A model generated the notes under the pieces. The model saw nothing but the letters and a program-made list of their open reading frames with translations. It searched no databases and was not told where the DNA came from. Shown here one piece after another: positions 8,867 to 16,911 of a stretch of 64,000 bases of DNA; the stretch's first letter is position 1; every line of letters begins with the position of its first letter. A program made the translations under genes and the position numbers. The stretch is from Nioella sp. MMSF_3534 (lineage in GTDB: Bacteria; Pseudomonadota; Alphaproteobacteria; Rhodobacterales; Rhodobacteraceae). The stretch spans positions 42,746 through 106,745 of the forward strand of contig NZ_JASHJX010000007.1 of assembly GCF_030732985.1 (NCBI RefSeq). Direction: 5' to 3'.

Positions 8867-9738
8867 CCGACTATCAAAGCCCCTATGGCAGTGCCGCCTA
8901 TCACGCGGCGTCCGAGAATGATGTTCCGCTGGACCGGCAATTCGCGGGCAAGGTGGCGGTGGTGACCGGGTCCACGCAGGGGCTTGGTCTGACGGCGGTC
9001 AAGCTGATGCTGCGGCGGGGGCTGAAAGGCGCCCTGATCATGGGCCGGAAAGAGGCCGAGGGGCAGGCCGCGGCGGATGCGCTGTCCACGCCGGAACAAA
9101 GGGTGGTCTATCACCGTGCCGACCTGACCGATCTGGACGATTGCCAATCGATCCACGACCGCGCGATTGCCGAATTTGGAACCTACGACATTCTGGTCAA
9201 TTCCGCCGGGATCACCGACCGGGGCGGCATTCTGGATGGGGATGCGGCACTGTGGGAACGCACCTTCGCGATCAACGCCCGCGCGCCGTTCTTCCTGATG
9301 CAGAACGCCGCCAATCACTGGCGCGAGGCCGGAAAGCCCGGCGCCATCGTCAACGTGGCCACCATCACCGCCCATGGCGGGGTTCCGATGCTGACGGTCT
9401 ATGCCGCGTCCAAGGCGGCGCTTGTGGCCACCACCAAGAACGCGGCCTTTTCGCTGATGCGCGACGGGATCCGGGTGAATGCGCTGGCCATCGGCTGGAT
9501 GGACACCCCCGCCGAGGACATCACGCAGAAGACATTTCACGACATGCCCGATGGCTGGCAGGCCGAGGCGGGCAGCCAGTTGCCTGCGGGCAGGCTGCTG
9601 AACATGAACGAGGTCGCGCGCTGGATCGCACATCTGGCCAGTGACGAGTCGGGGATCATGACGGGATCCGTTCTCGATTTCGATCAGGGGGTTATCGGCT
9701 GCTACGAGGCGACGCCGATCCCCGCGAAACCGGGCTGA
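8863..9738 (+). CDS. SDR family oxidoreductase
   Basis: A 291-residue classical short-chain dehydrogenase. It has the cofactor motif TGSTQGLG near residue 37, NSAG near 110 and the active-site Y180-x3-K184 (YAASK). The position normally held by the catalytic serine, 13 residues before the tyrosine, is threonine (T167 in NVATIT). It carries a 25-residue N-terminal extension before the fold starts. Start overlaps the stop of the IolG-like gene. It probably performs the second redox step on the same substrate. The C-terminal DFDQGVIGCYE is not one I can link to a specific activity. Confidence 0.85.
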   Translation: MTDYQSPYGSAAYHAASENDVPLDRQFAGKVAVVTGSTQGLGLTAVKLMLRRGLKGALIMGRKEAEGQAAADALSTPEQRVVYHRADLTDLDDCQSIHDRAIAEFGTYDILVNSAGITDRGGILDGDAALWERTFAINARAPFFLMQNAANHWREAGKPGAIVNVATITAHGGVPMLTVYAASKAALVATTKNAAFSLMRDGIRVNALAIGWMDTPAEDITQKTFHDMPDGWQAEAGSQLPAGRLLNMNEVARWIAHLASDESGIMTGSVLDFDQGVIGCYEATPIPAKPG

Positions 9739-9751
9739 CCGGGGCTGTCCG

Positions 9752-9770
9752 GTTCCAGACTGGACAGAAC
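9752..9770. promoter_or_regulatory. Candidate operator GTTCCAGACTGGACAGAAC
   Basis: Second copy of the TCCA-N3-TGGA dyad, 123 bases upstream of the sugar-binding protein start. It is also flanked by a longer imperfect dyad CTGTCC...GGACAG (9745-9767). Its resemblance to the 7778 site over about 17 bases supports a common regulator for the two promoters. Confidence 0.4.
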
Positions 9771-9892
9771 TCGACACGACCGGGGCGGGCTGCGGGCCTA
9801 GACTGAGCACACGAATACCGAACTGGAACCGGCCCCGTGCGGCCGGAACCCGCAAGGCCCCGATGGGCCACCGACATCAAGGGAGGACGACA

Positions 9893-10981
9893 ATGACCAG
9901 ACTGACGAAAATCCTGACCAATAGCAGCGCTGCCGTGGCGCTGACCGTGGCCGGCTTCACCGCCGCACCCGCGCTGGCCGATGGCGAGCAAGTGTTCTTC
10001 ATGCTGCCCAATTCCACCACCATCCGCTTCGAACGCCGCGACGCGCCTCTGTTCGTGGCGGCGATGGAGGAACGGATGCCGGGGGCCATGGTCACCGTGC
10101 AGAACGGAGAGGGCGACCCGGTGCGCCAGCAGCGGCTGGTGGAAGACGCCATCGCGCAGGGGGCTGACCTGATCGTCTATACCTCGTCCGATGCGAACTT
10201 GTCCGCCGGGGCGCTTCGTGCCGCGGAAGAGGCCGGGGTTCCCGTTTTGCTGTATGAACATGACGCGATCGGCGGTCTGGCCGAGGCGCATGTTCTGTTC
10301 AACGCCCGTGCCGTGGGCCAGGCCCAGGGCCAGCGCGCGGCGGAGCTGATCGAAGCGATGCCCGAGGGGACGATCCGCATCGCCCGCGTCAAGGGCAACC
10401 AGGGCGAATACGGCACAACCCAGTATGAGCTGGGCCAGAACGAGTATCTCGATCCGCTGATTGCATCGGGCCGCGTGGAGATCGTCTGCGAGGATTTCAC
10501 CCCCAACTGGGACCCGGTGCAGGCGCAGGCCTTTGCGGAGGACTGCCTGACCCGGACCGGTGGCGAGGTCGACATGTTTCTTGGCATGAATGACGGCACC
10601 ACCGGCGGCTCGGTCGCGGCGCTGATCAGCCAGGGCTACGCGCCGGGCGAAATCGTCGTGACCGGCGGGCAGGACGCCACCATCGAGGCGCTTCAGTTCA
10701 TCGCGCAGGGCTGGCAGGACAACACCGTGTTCAAGGACCTGCGGGTGATGGCCGAGGCCGCTGCCGACATGGCGGTGGCGATCCTCAATGGTGAGGAGCT
10801 GCCGGAACAGTGGATGAACGGCGAGGTAGACAATGACTATATGATGGTCCCCGCTGCCTTCCTGCCGGTGAACAACGTCACGCTCGACAACATCTCGGAC
10901 GTGGTCGAAGCCGGTATCTACACCTGGGAGGAAGTCTGCCAGGGCGCGGAAGACTCTCAATTGTGTCAGGATAACCTCTGA
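9893..10981 (+). CDS. Sugar ABC transporter periplasmic substrate-binding protein
   Basis: A 362-residue type-I periplasmic binding protein (CUT2/ribose-xylose class). Signal peptide is residues 1-30 with a likely cut after APALA. The body contains the QQRLVEDAIAQGADLIVYTS segment (read in parts QQRLVEDAIAQ and GADLIVY) typical of the fold, and MFLGMNDGTTGGSVAAL near residue 230. I chose ATG 9893 because GGGAGGACGACA precedes it; an upstream in-frame ATG lacks an RBS. It is followed by its ATPase and permease. The ligand is unknown, probably a polyol or monosaccharide matching the IolG-like dehydrogenase. Confidence 0.85.
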   Translation: MTRLTKILTNSSAAVALTVAGFTAAPALADGEQVFFMLPNSTTIRFERRDAPLFVAAMEERMPGAMVTVQNGEGDPVRQQRLVEDAIAQGADLIVYTSSDANLSAGALRAAEEAGVPVLLYEHDAIGGLAEAHVLFNARAVGQAQGQRAAELIEAMPEGTIRIARVKGNQGEYGTTQYELGQNEYLDPLIASGRVEIVCEDFTPNWDPVQAQAFAEDCLTRTGGEVDMFLGMNDGTTGGSVAALISQGYAPGEIVVTGGQDATIEALQFIAQGWQDNTVFKDLRVMAEAAADMAVAILNGEELPEQWMNGEVDNDYMMVPAAFLPVNNVTLDNISDVVEAGIYTWEEVCQGAEDSQLCQDNL

Positions 10982-11051
10982 CAGCGGAGGTTTCTCCCGG
11001 TCGTCGGCGGTGAAACCTCCGCCGGCGACCTCGCGATACGGAAAGGCAGAC

Positions 11052-11816
11052 ATGACACAGCCCATCCTCAGCCTGCGTGGCATCACCAAGCATTTCGGCG
11101 GCGTCAAGGCGCTGACCGACGTGTCGCTCGATCTGGAGCCCGGCAAGGTCGTGGCGCTTGTGGGCGATAACGGTGCCGGAAAATCGACGCTGGTCAAGGT
11201 GATGTCCGGTGTGCACCGGCCCGATAGCGGCACCTATCAGTTCGAGGGGCGGGAGGTGGCCGTGTCCAACCCGGCCGAGGTGGCCGATATGGGGGTGCAG
11301 ACGGTCTATCAGGACCTCGCGTTATGCGACAATCTCGATGCGGTTCAGAACCTCTTTCTGGGGCGGGAACTGACAGGGCCGTGGTACACGGGCTACCGCG
11401 TCAGCCGCGCGGCGGCGGAGAGGCGGGCAAAGGAGGTGCTGAAGCGGCTCCGGCTCGACTCCATCTCGCTGACCCGCAACGTGGGCGCCATGTCGGGCGG
11501 GCAACGCCAGAACATCGCCATCGCCCGGTCGATCCTGTGGGAACCCAAGGTGGTGCTGCTGGATGAACCGACGGCGGCGCTGAGCCATTCAGCGGCGGAA
11601 CAGGTGGGCGATCTGGTGCGCGAACTGGCCTCGCACGGGTTGGCCGTGCTGGTGATCAGCCACGACATCCATCACTTCGTTCTGGACAACACCGACCGGA
11701 TCGAGGTGCTGCGGCTGGGGCGCAATGCCGCCAGCTTCAATTCCAGGGACGTGACCGGCGAGCAGGTCGTCAACGCGATGGTGGGCGGCAATGAAGCCGT
11801 CAACATGGCAGGCTGA
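11052..11816 (+). CDS. Sugar ABC transporter ATP-binding protein (single NBD)
   Basis: A 254-residue ATPase with Walker A GDNGAGKST near residue 40, Q-loop in QTVYQDLAL, signature MSGGQRQNIAIAR, Walker B VVLLDEPT and switch SHD. CUT2 ATPases usually carry two NBDs; this one has one, like the fructose FrcA type. It energises uptake with the permease 15 bases downstream. Start ATG 11052 follows GGAAAGGCAGAC. Confidence 0.88.
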   Translation: MTQPILSLRGITKHFGGVKALTDVSLDLEPGKVVALVGDNGAGKSTLVKVMSGVHRPDSGTYQFEGREVAVSNPAEVADMGVQTVYQDLALCDNLDAVQNLFLGRELTGPWYTGYRVSRAAAERRAKEVLKRLRLDSISLTRNVGAMSGGQRQNIAIARSILWEPKVVLLDEPTAALSHSAAEQVGDLVRELASHGLAVLVISHDIHHFVLDNTDRIEVLRLGRNAASFNSRDVTGEQVVNAMVGGNEAVNMAG

Positions 11817-11831
11817 GGCGAGGACAGACGA

Positions 11832-13034
11832 ATGACCGATATATCCATCCCCCCCACGCCCACGGCGACGCCGACACGGTCGCTGACGGAGCGTCTGGGC
11901 AATGAGCTTAGCTTCGTGCCGGTGGCCGTTGGCCTGATCGCGCTGTTCCTTTTCTTCGCAACGCAGTCGGATGTGTTCCTGACCAGCCGCAACCTGTCGA
12001 ACCTTCTGGTGCAATCGACCGTGACCGGGATCATTGCGCTTGGCCTCGTCTTCGTGCTGCTAACCGGTGAGATTGACCTGTCTGTCGCCGCAACCTCGGG
12101 CGTGGCGTCCGTCTTCATGGCCAAGCTGGTGATGGATTTCGGCCTGCCGGTGCCGCTTGCGATCCTTGCGGGCGTTGCGCTGGGCGGGCTTGTCGGCGCG
12201 GCCTCGGCAAGGTGGGTGACGCTGATCGGGGTGCCGTCCTTCGTGGTGACGCTTGGCGTGGGGCTGGTGCTGAACGGCATCCAGTTGCTGCTGCTGCCCC
12301 GCACGGGCCGCTATAACCTGATGAATTCCGGTGTCGATCAGCTTGCCGCGACCCATGTGACCGGCCCAATGGCCTGGGGGCTGGTGCTGTGCGCCATCGC
12401 GCTGTTCGCCCTGGTCATGGGATCGACATGGCGGTCGCGCCAGCGGGCGGGGCTGTCTGCATCCTTCAACGCGGGCGTTCTGCTGCCGGTGGTCATCGTG
12501 GCGCTGTTTCTTGTCGGGGTTCTGGTCTTTCTGGAAAACCAGCGGGGGTTGCCGATGCCGGTCATCCTGTTCCTCGCGCTGCTTGGGGTCATGTCCTACA
12601 TCACATCGGAAACGCGCTTTGGCACCTATCTTTATGCCATCGGCAACAATGCCGAGGCCGCGCGGCGGGCGGGCATCAAGGTAGACCGCATCAAGATCAC
12701 GGCGTTCGCCATCGCGGGCGGCATGGCGGCTTTCGGCGGCATCCTGTCGGCCTCCCGCTCGCTTGGCGTGTCGGTATCGTCGGGCGGCGGCGTCGGCGGC
12801 GGGGCGCTGCTGCTGGAAAGCATCGCGGCGGCGGTCATTGGCGGGGTGAGCCTGTTCGGCGGGCGCGGCATGGTTGTCGGCGCCCTGTTCGGGGCGCTGA
12901 TCATCGCAACCGTGTCGAACGGGCTGAACCTGATGGGCGTGGCCAATGAGGCGCGGCTGATCGTGACCGGCCTGCTGCTGGTCGTCGCGGTGTCGATCGA
13001 CCGCGGGATCGAAAGGCTGGCGCGGCCGGGCTGA
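11832..13034 (+). CDS. Sugar ABC transporter permease (CUT2 class)
   Basis: A 400-residue integral membrane protein with about ten hydrophobic segments. It has the family block LTGEIDLSVAAT near residue 77, and ETRFGTYLYAIGNNAEAARR near 258 followed by the AGIKVDR loop, as in XylH/FrcC-like permeases. A short cytoplasmic N-terminal tail rich in Pro/Thr precedes the first helix. It completes the three-gene ABC operon. No clear terminator separates it from the convergent BLUF gene 23 bases away. Confidence 0.88.
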   Translation: MTDISIPPTPTATPTRSLTERLGNELSFVPVAVGLIALFLFFATQSDVFLTSRNLSNLLVQSTVTGIIALGLVFVLLTGEIDLSVAATSGVASVFMAKLVMDFGLPVPLAILAGVALGGLVGAASARWVTLIGVPSFVVTLGVGLVLNGIQLLLLPRTGRYNLMNSGVDQLAATHVTGPMAWGLVLCAIALFALVMGSTWRSRQRAGLSASFNAGVLLPVVIVALFLVGVLVFLENQRGLPMPVILFLALLGVMSYITSETRFGTYLYAIGNNAEAARRAGIKVDRIKITAFAIAGGMAAFGGILSASRSLGVSVSSGGGVGGGALLLESIAAAVIGGVSLFGGRGMVVGALFGALIIATVSNGLNLMGVANEARLIVTGLLLVVAVSIDRGIERLARPG

Positions 13035-13057
13035 GGCGGACCGAAAGCGGGCGGCGC

Positions 13058-13489
13058 TCAGCCCTCGTAGAAGCTGCGCAGCAATTGCAGCCCGTTGGAC
13101 AGTTCGCCGTCGCTGGCCCGTTGCCAGAAGGCATCGCTGCCGAGATCGGCGAAACCTTCGACGCCTGTCAGGTCATCGGCGTCGACATTCTTGAAGCCCA
13201 TGGACCAGTTGGAAAACATCCTGTCGTCAATCGGCCCCTCGTCGATCACCACAACCGTATGGTGCCTTGTATCGTTGGAAATCCGGCGCCAGACATCGTC
13301 AATGGCCGCGTCCGGCCCTTCCAGAACCTGAATGAAATTTCCGCGGCGGAAATCCTCGTTGAAGCGATAGACGAGGCATCCCGTGACGCCGTCCTGTTCA
13401 TTCCGCGCGCGGCTGTGGCGCAGCAATTCGCCAAGATCTTCCTGAGAGAAGGGCCGCTCGGCCTGACTGACATAGGCTATGAATTTCAT
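13058..13489 (-). CDS. Stand-alone BLUF-domain blue-light sensor
   Basis: A 143-residue protein that is essentially one BLUF (FAD-binding blue-light) domain. The conserved residues are all visible: Y6 (FIAYVSQA), N30 (SRARNEQDGVTG), Q54 (FIQVLEG), W95 and M97 (FSNWSMGF). An extra 5-6 residues (FNEDFRRGN region) sit between LVY and FIQ compared with typical BLUF proteins. No output domain is attached; the 35-residue C-terminal tail would act on a partner. It lies antisense between the ABC operon and the iclR operon, sharing the upstream spacer with iclR. Confidence 0.8.
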   Translation of the reverse strand: MKFIAYVSQAERPFSQEDLGELLRHSRARNEQDGVTGCLVYRFNEDFRRGNFIQVLEGPDAAIDDVWRRISNDTRHHTVVVIDEGPIDDRMFSNWSMGFKNVDADDLTGVEGFADLGSDAFWQRASDGELSNGLQLLRSFYEG

Positions 13490-13847
13490 CTTGAGGTCAT
13501 CCTCTCTTGTCTGCCCCGACCGATGGGTTCGCCCCGAAGCTTACGTGTTACGGGCATTTGGTTGCCCATTGGCGAAAGTCCAGAGCAGCTGTCAACAAAA
13601 CGGAGTTCTGGATCGTGAATTTGATATTGTGAAATTAGCGGCCTGTGATCTGCGATCTATGTCACGGCCAGCCCAGTGGCAACGCCCCCGATTCGCCTCT
13701 TTGAGAGGGGAAGGCTGCGTATGGTCTTCGCAATTGCAGCAATGGCGGAGAGCTGGGGGGGAAATCTCTAGCCCATTGATATTTGGTATTTTTTTCATCC
13801 TGGGTGATCTGTCGGCGTCCTTGCGTGGTCGAATTAAGTTTCACGAT
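13490..13847. other. Spacer between BLUF gene and iclR, no gene seen
   Basis: About 360 bases without a supportable gene. It becomes clearly AT-rich from about 13760 towards iclR, as expected for a promoter region. An open frame of 126 codons crosses it on the + strand but has no RBS, atypical composition and no recognisable motif, so I do not call it. Confidence 0.5.
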
Positions 13848-13877
13848 ATCAAATTATAGCCAATATAATCAAATTAT
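13848..13877 (+). promoter_or_regulatory. Direct repeats ATCAAATTAT, 20 bp apart, upstream of iclR
   Basis: Two identical ATCAAATTAT copies begin at 13848 and 13868, exactly two helical turns apart, 55 bases before the iclR start. They lie in the most AT-rich stretch of this region. This arrangement suits an autoregulatory operator or a promoter overlapped by one. Assignment to the IclR protein itself is inferred. Confidence 0.45.
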
Positions 13878-13931
13878 CTTGCCCTGAGGGGCCCATTTCG
13901 AAACCCTGATGCCAGAGGAGATCGCCAGATC

Positions 13932-14771
13932 ATGAACGAACAGCTTCACACCCAGGACCGGTCGGCAAATGACCTGCGAGGCGTGCTGCGCAGCCCGCAA
14001 AAACCGGTTCGGACGATCCAGTCCGTTGATCGGGCCCTGACGCTTCTGGAACTGGCAGCCGGTGAAATCGACGGCATCACCTTGTCGGAATTGTCGGATC
14101 GGATCGGCCTGAACGCCTCGACCTGCCATCACCTTGTCATGACGCTCGTGGCGCGGGGGTATCTGACCCATATCAGCCGCAGCCGTGGATATGCGCTTGG
14201 CCCGCGGGTTCGGGAGCTTCTGGAGATGATGGAGCATGACTCCGACCCGGCGGTTCTGCTGCGCGAAGACCTGCGGCGCTTGGGCGAACAGCTCGGCCTC
14301 GGCGTGCAGCTTGCCGTGCTCAGCGAAACGTCGCTGCTGACCAAGCTCAGCTTTCCCGCCGCGGCCTCGACCCTGCAAGAGCCAAACGAGGTCGAAAAGA
14401 TGACCGCGCTGCACGCAACCGCGACGGGCAAGGCCATTCTTGCCTGGATCCCCGATACGGAGCTTGTGCGGATCATCTCGACCAATGGGCTGAAATCCTA
14501 CACGCCCAACACGATCAACAGCCTGTCCGGTCTCGTGGAAGAGCTGCGCAGCGTGCGCCGCTTCAAATACGCCATCGACAACGAGGAACTGCGCGAGGGC
14601 GTCGTCTGCATCGGGTCGGCCATCCGCGAAGGGGGCGGCGCGGTCGTGGCGTCCATCTCGACGACGCTGCCCGCCAGCGAGGCGACCGAGGAGCGCAAGG
14701 CCCAACTGACCCGCCAGATGATCGAGGCGGCCAACATATTCTCGAACAAGCTGCGAAACGCGCAACGTTAG
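13932..14771 (+). CDS. IclR family transcriptional regulator
   Basis: A 279-residue regulator: winged helix-turn-helix at about residues 30-90 (TIQSVDRALTLLELAA, then LSELSDRIGLNASTCHHLV) and an IclR effector domain with MTALHATATGKAIL near 160 and GVVCIGSAIREGG near 230. It should control the downstream catabolic operon, with which it is cotranscribed (32-base gap to the alcohol dehydrogenase), and possibly the divergent-side IolG/ABC promoters. The effector is probably a pathway intermediate. An AT-rich spacer with a 20-bp-spaced direct repeat precedes it. Confidence 0.88.
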   Translation: MNEQLHTQDRSANDLRGVLRSPQKPVRTIQSVDRALTLLELAAGEIDGITLSELSDRIGLNASTCHHLVMTLVARGYLTHISRSRGYALGPRVRELLEMMEHDSDPAVLLREDLRRLGEQLGLGVQLAVLSETSLLTKLSFPAAASTLQEPNEVEKMTALHATATGKAILAWIPDTELVRIISTNGLKSYTPNTINSLSGLVEELRSVRRFKYAIDNEELREGVVCIGSAIREGGGAVVASISTTLPASEATEERKAQLTRQMIEAANIFSNKLRNAQR

Positions 14772-14803
14772 CAGCCCCGTTAGCAACCTTAGGAGGACAG
14801 GAC

Positions 14804-15967
14804 ATGACGCTTCCCGCCAATGTGAAAACCAGCCCGGATTACCCGGTGCCCGAGACGATGAAAGCCTGGGTTCTGGGCGATCCCGGCGAACTGACGCTTT
14901 CGGACAAGCCGGTTCCCGTGCCGGGCAAGGCGGAGGTTCTGGTCCGTATCGACGCGGTCGCAATCTGTGCGACCGACCTTGAGATCATCCATCACGGCCC
15001 GCCCGCCCAGATCCATGGCGGCGATCCGTTCAACAAGAACTTCACGCCGGGCCATGAATACATGGGCACCGTCGTGGCGCTTGGCCCCGGTGTCGATGAA
15101 TACGAGATCGGTGAACGTGTGACGGTGGAAATCCACGCCGGTTGTGGCCAGTGCAAGCGCTGCCGTCAGGGTATGTACACGTCCTGCCACAACTACGGGA
15201 AGAACTACGGCGACGTGGACAAGGGCCACCGCGCCAATGGCTTCACCACCGATGGCGGCTTTGCCGAATACGCGGTGAACAACATCAATACGCTTGTCCA
15301 TGTCGATGACTCCATGTCCGACGAAGAAGCGACGCTGGTCGTGACGGCTGGCACGGCGATGTACGGCCTGACCGAACTGGGCGGCCTTGTTGCGGGTGAA
15401 AGCGTGGTCGTGACCGGCCCCGGCCCGATCGGTCTGATGGGCGCGGCCGTGGCCAAGGCCCTTGGCGCGCAGCCGGTGATCCTGACCGGCACCCGCGACA
15501 ACCGTCTGGAGATTGGCAAGCAGCTTGGCGCCGATCACGTGATCAACGTTCGCAACGAGGATGTGGTCGAAAAGGTCCGCGAACTGACCGGCGGCAAGGG
15601 CGTCGATTACGTTGTGGAATGCGCCGGTGCGCCCAATGGCCTGAACGAGGCCGCGCAGATGGTGAACCGGGGCGGCAAGATCTGTCTCGCGGCCTTCCCG
15701 CATAACAGCCCCGAGGTCGATGTCGCCTATCTGGTGCGCAACAACATCTACCTCTACGGCATCCGTGGCGAGGGCAAGACCGCCACGCACCGGGCCGAGG
15801 CCTTCATGCGGCAGAAGCGCTTCGACGCCACGCTGATCCACACCCACACCTTTGAAATGACCGATCTCGAAGAGGCCCTGCGCTACGCCAAGGACCGGGT
15901 CGAGGACGCCATCAAGGTGGTGGTCAAGAACAAGCACGCCGAAGCCGGCAAGGTCGCGGCGGAATAA
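14804..15967 (+). CDS. Zinc-dependent medium-chain alcohol/polyol dehydrogenase
   Basis: A 387-residue MDR enzyme. Catalytic zinc ligands are in AICATDLE (near C51) and GHEYMG; the structural-zinc cysteines are in CGQCKRCRQGMYTSC near residues 112-126. The cofactor motif is GPGPIGLMGAA near 205. It would oxidise a secondary or primary hydroxyl with NAD(P)+. A strong AGGAGG site precedes the start. It lies directly behind iclR and before the molybdenum-hydroxylase genes. Its length and glycine-rich insert (NYGKNYGDVDKG) resemble polyol/threonine-type dehydrogenases; the substrate is unknown. Confidence 0.85.
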   Translation: MTLPANVKTSPDYPVPETMKAWVLGDPGELTLSDKPVPVPGKAEVLVRIDAVAICATDLEIIHHGPPAQIHGGDPFNKNFTPGHEYMGTVVALGPGVDEYEIGERVTVEIHAGCGQCKRCRQGMYTSCHNYGKNYGDVDKGHRANGFTTDGGFAEYAVNNINTLVHVDDSMSDEEATLVVTAGTAMYGLTELGGLVAGESVVVTGPGPIGLMGAAVAKALGAQPVILTGTRDNRLEIGKQLGADHVINVRNEDVVEKVRELTGGKGVDYVVECAGAPNGLNEAAQMVNRGGKICLAAFPHNSPEVDVAYLVRNNIYLYGIRGEGKTATHRAEAFMRQKRFDATLIHTHTFEMTDLEEALRYAKDRVEDAIKVVVKNKHAEAGKVAAE

Positions 15968-15990
15968 GGTTGCACGAGGGAGACGAGCCA

Positions 15991-16911
15991 ATGCTGATCT
16001 GTGAGAGCTACCACGTTCCGAAAACCCTTGAAGAGGCCCTGCGCCTCTGGGCTGAGGCACCGGATGGCAGCCGGCTCGTCTCCGGTGCCACCGACATCCT
16101 GCCCTGGGCCCGCGAGGGCCGGGCAGGGGATGTCGAGATCCCCGCGCTGATCGACGTCACGAAGATCCCTGAACTGAAGGGGTATTCCTGTGACAAGGGG
16201 CGCATTCGTCTGGGGGCCGCAACCGTCTATCAGGATTTCCTGACCGACCGCACCCTGATGACCAACCTTCCCTGTATGCCCTATTGCGCGATCTGGTTTG
16301 CCGACGACCAGATCCGTGAACAGGCAACCGTCGTCGGCAATCTGGTGAATGCATCACCGGTTGCCGACGGCACCCCCCCGGTCGTGGCCCTGAATGGCGA
16401 GATCGAACTGACGCGGCTGGAGGATGGCGCCGTCCGGCGGCGGTCCGTTCCCGTCGCGGATTTCATCGAAGGCCCGGGCCGGACCCTCATTCAACCCGGC
16501 GAGATTGCCACCGCCGTCACCGTGGACAGCGCCTATGGCTATGGCGGCTCGTTCCAGAAGGTGGGGCAGCGCCGGTCGCTGGTGATCTCGGTCGCCTGTT
16601 GCGCCGCTCTGGTGCGCGCCGACAGCACCGGCACCGTGTTCGAGGATGTCCGGCTGGCGCTCGGCGGGGTCGGACCACGGCCCATCCGCCTGCGCGACGC
16701 CGAACGGCGCCTGAAAGGCGAGCGCATCACGCAAGAGCTGATCCAGCGGGTGGCGGAAAGCGCCGCCGACTCCGTCGGGTCACGCAGCCGCAAGGAATAC
16801 CGCCGCGACGTGGTGGTGAATTTCGTGCGCGCCGGGCTGGAAGAGGCGCTCGCCAACCAGCCGGAAATCGGCGCCAAGTTCAAGAATTTCGGGGAGACCG
16901 AGAATGCCTAA
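15991..16911 (+). CDS. Molybdenum hydroxylase FAD-binding (medium) subunit
   Basis: A 306-residue subunit of the CoxM/XdhB type. FAD-binding motifs are LVSGATDILPW near residue 32 and ATVVGNLVNASPVADGTPP near 112, with the C-terminal CO-dehydrogenase-flavoprotein domain including ALGGVGPRPIRL. It passes electrons from the Fe-S centres of its partner to an acceptor. I chose ATG 15991, preceded by GAGGGAGACGA, rather than the TTG at 15970. The stop overlaps the next start by 8 bases, consistent with translation coupling and stoichiometric assembly. Confidence 0.85.
   Translation: MLICESYHVPKTLEEALRLWAEAPDGSRLVSGATDILPWAREGRAGDVEIPALIDVTKIPELKGYSCDKGRIRLGAATVYQDFLTDRTLMTNLPCMPYCAIWFADDQIREQATVVGNLVNASPVADGTPPVVALNGEIELTRLEDGAVRRRSVPVADFIEGPGRTLIQPGEIATAVTVDSAYGYGGSFQKVGQRRSLVISVACCAALVRADSTGTVFEDVRLALGGVGPRPIRLRDAERRLKGERITQELIQRVAESAADSVGSRSRKEYRRDVVVNFVRAGLEEALANQPEIGAKFKNFGETENA

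Noticed and set aside
13479..13859. 126-codon frame in the BLUF-iclR spacer
   Set aside because: No RBS, mixed composition, starts within the BLUF gene and contains no recognisable domain.
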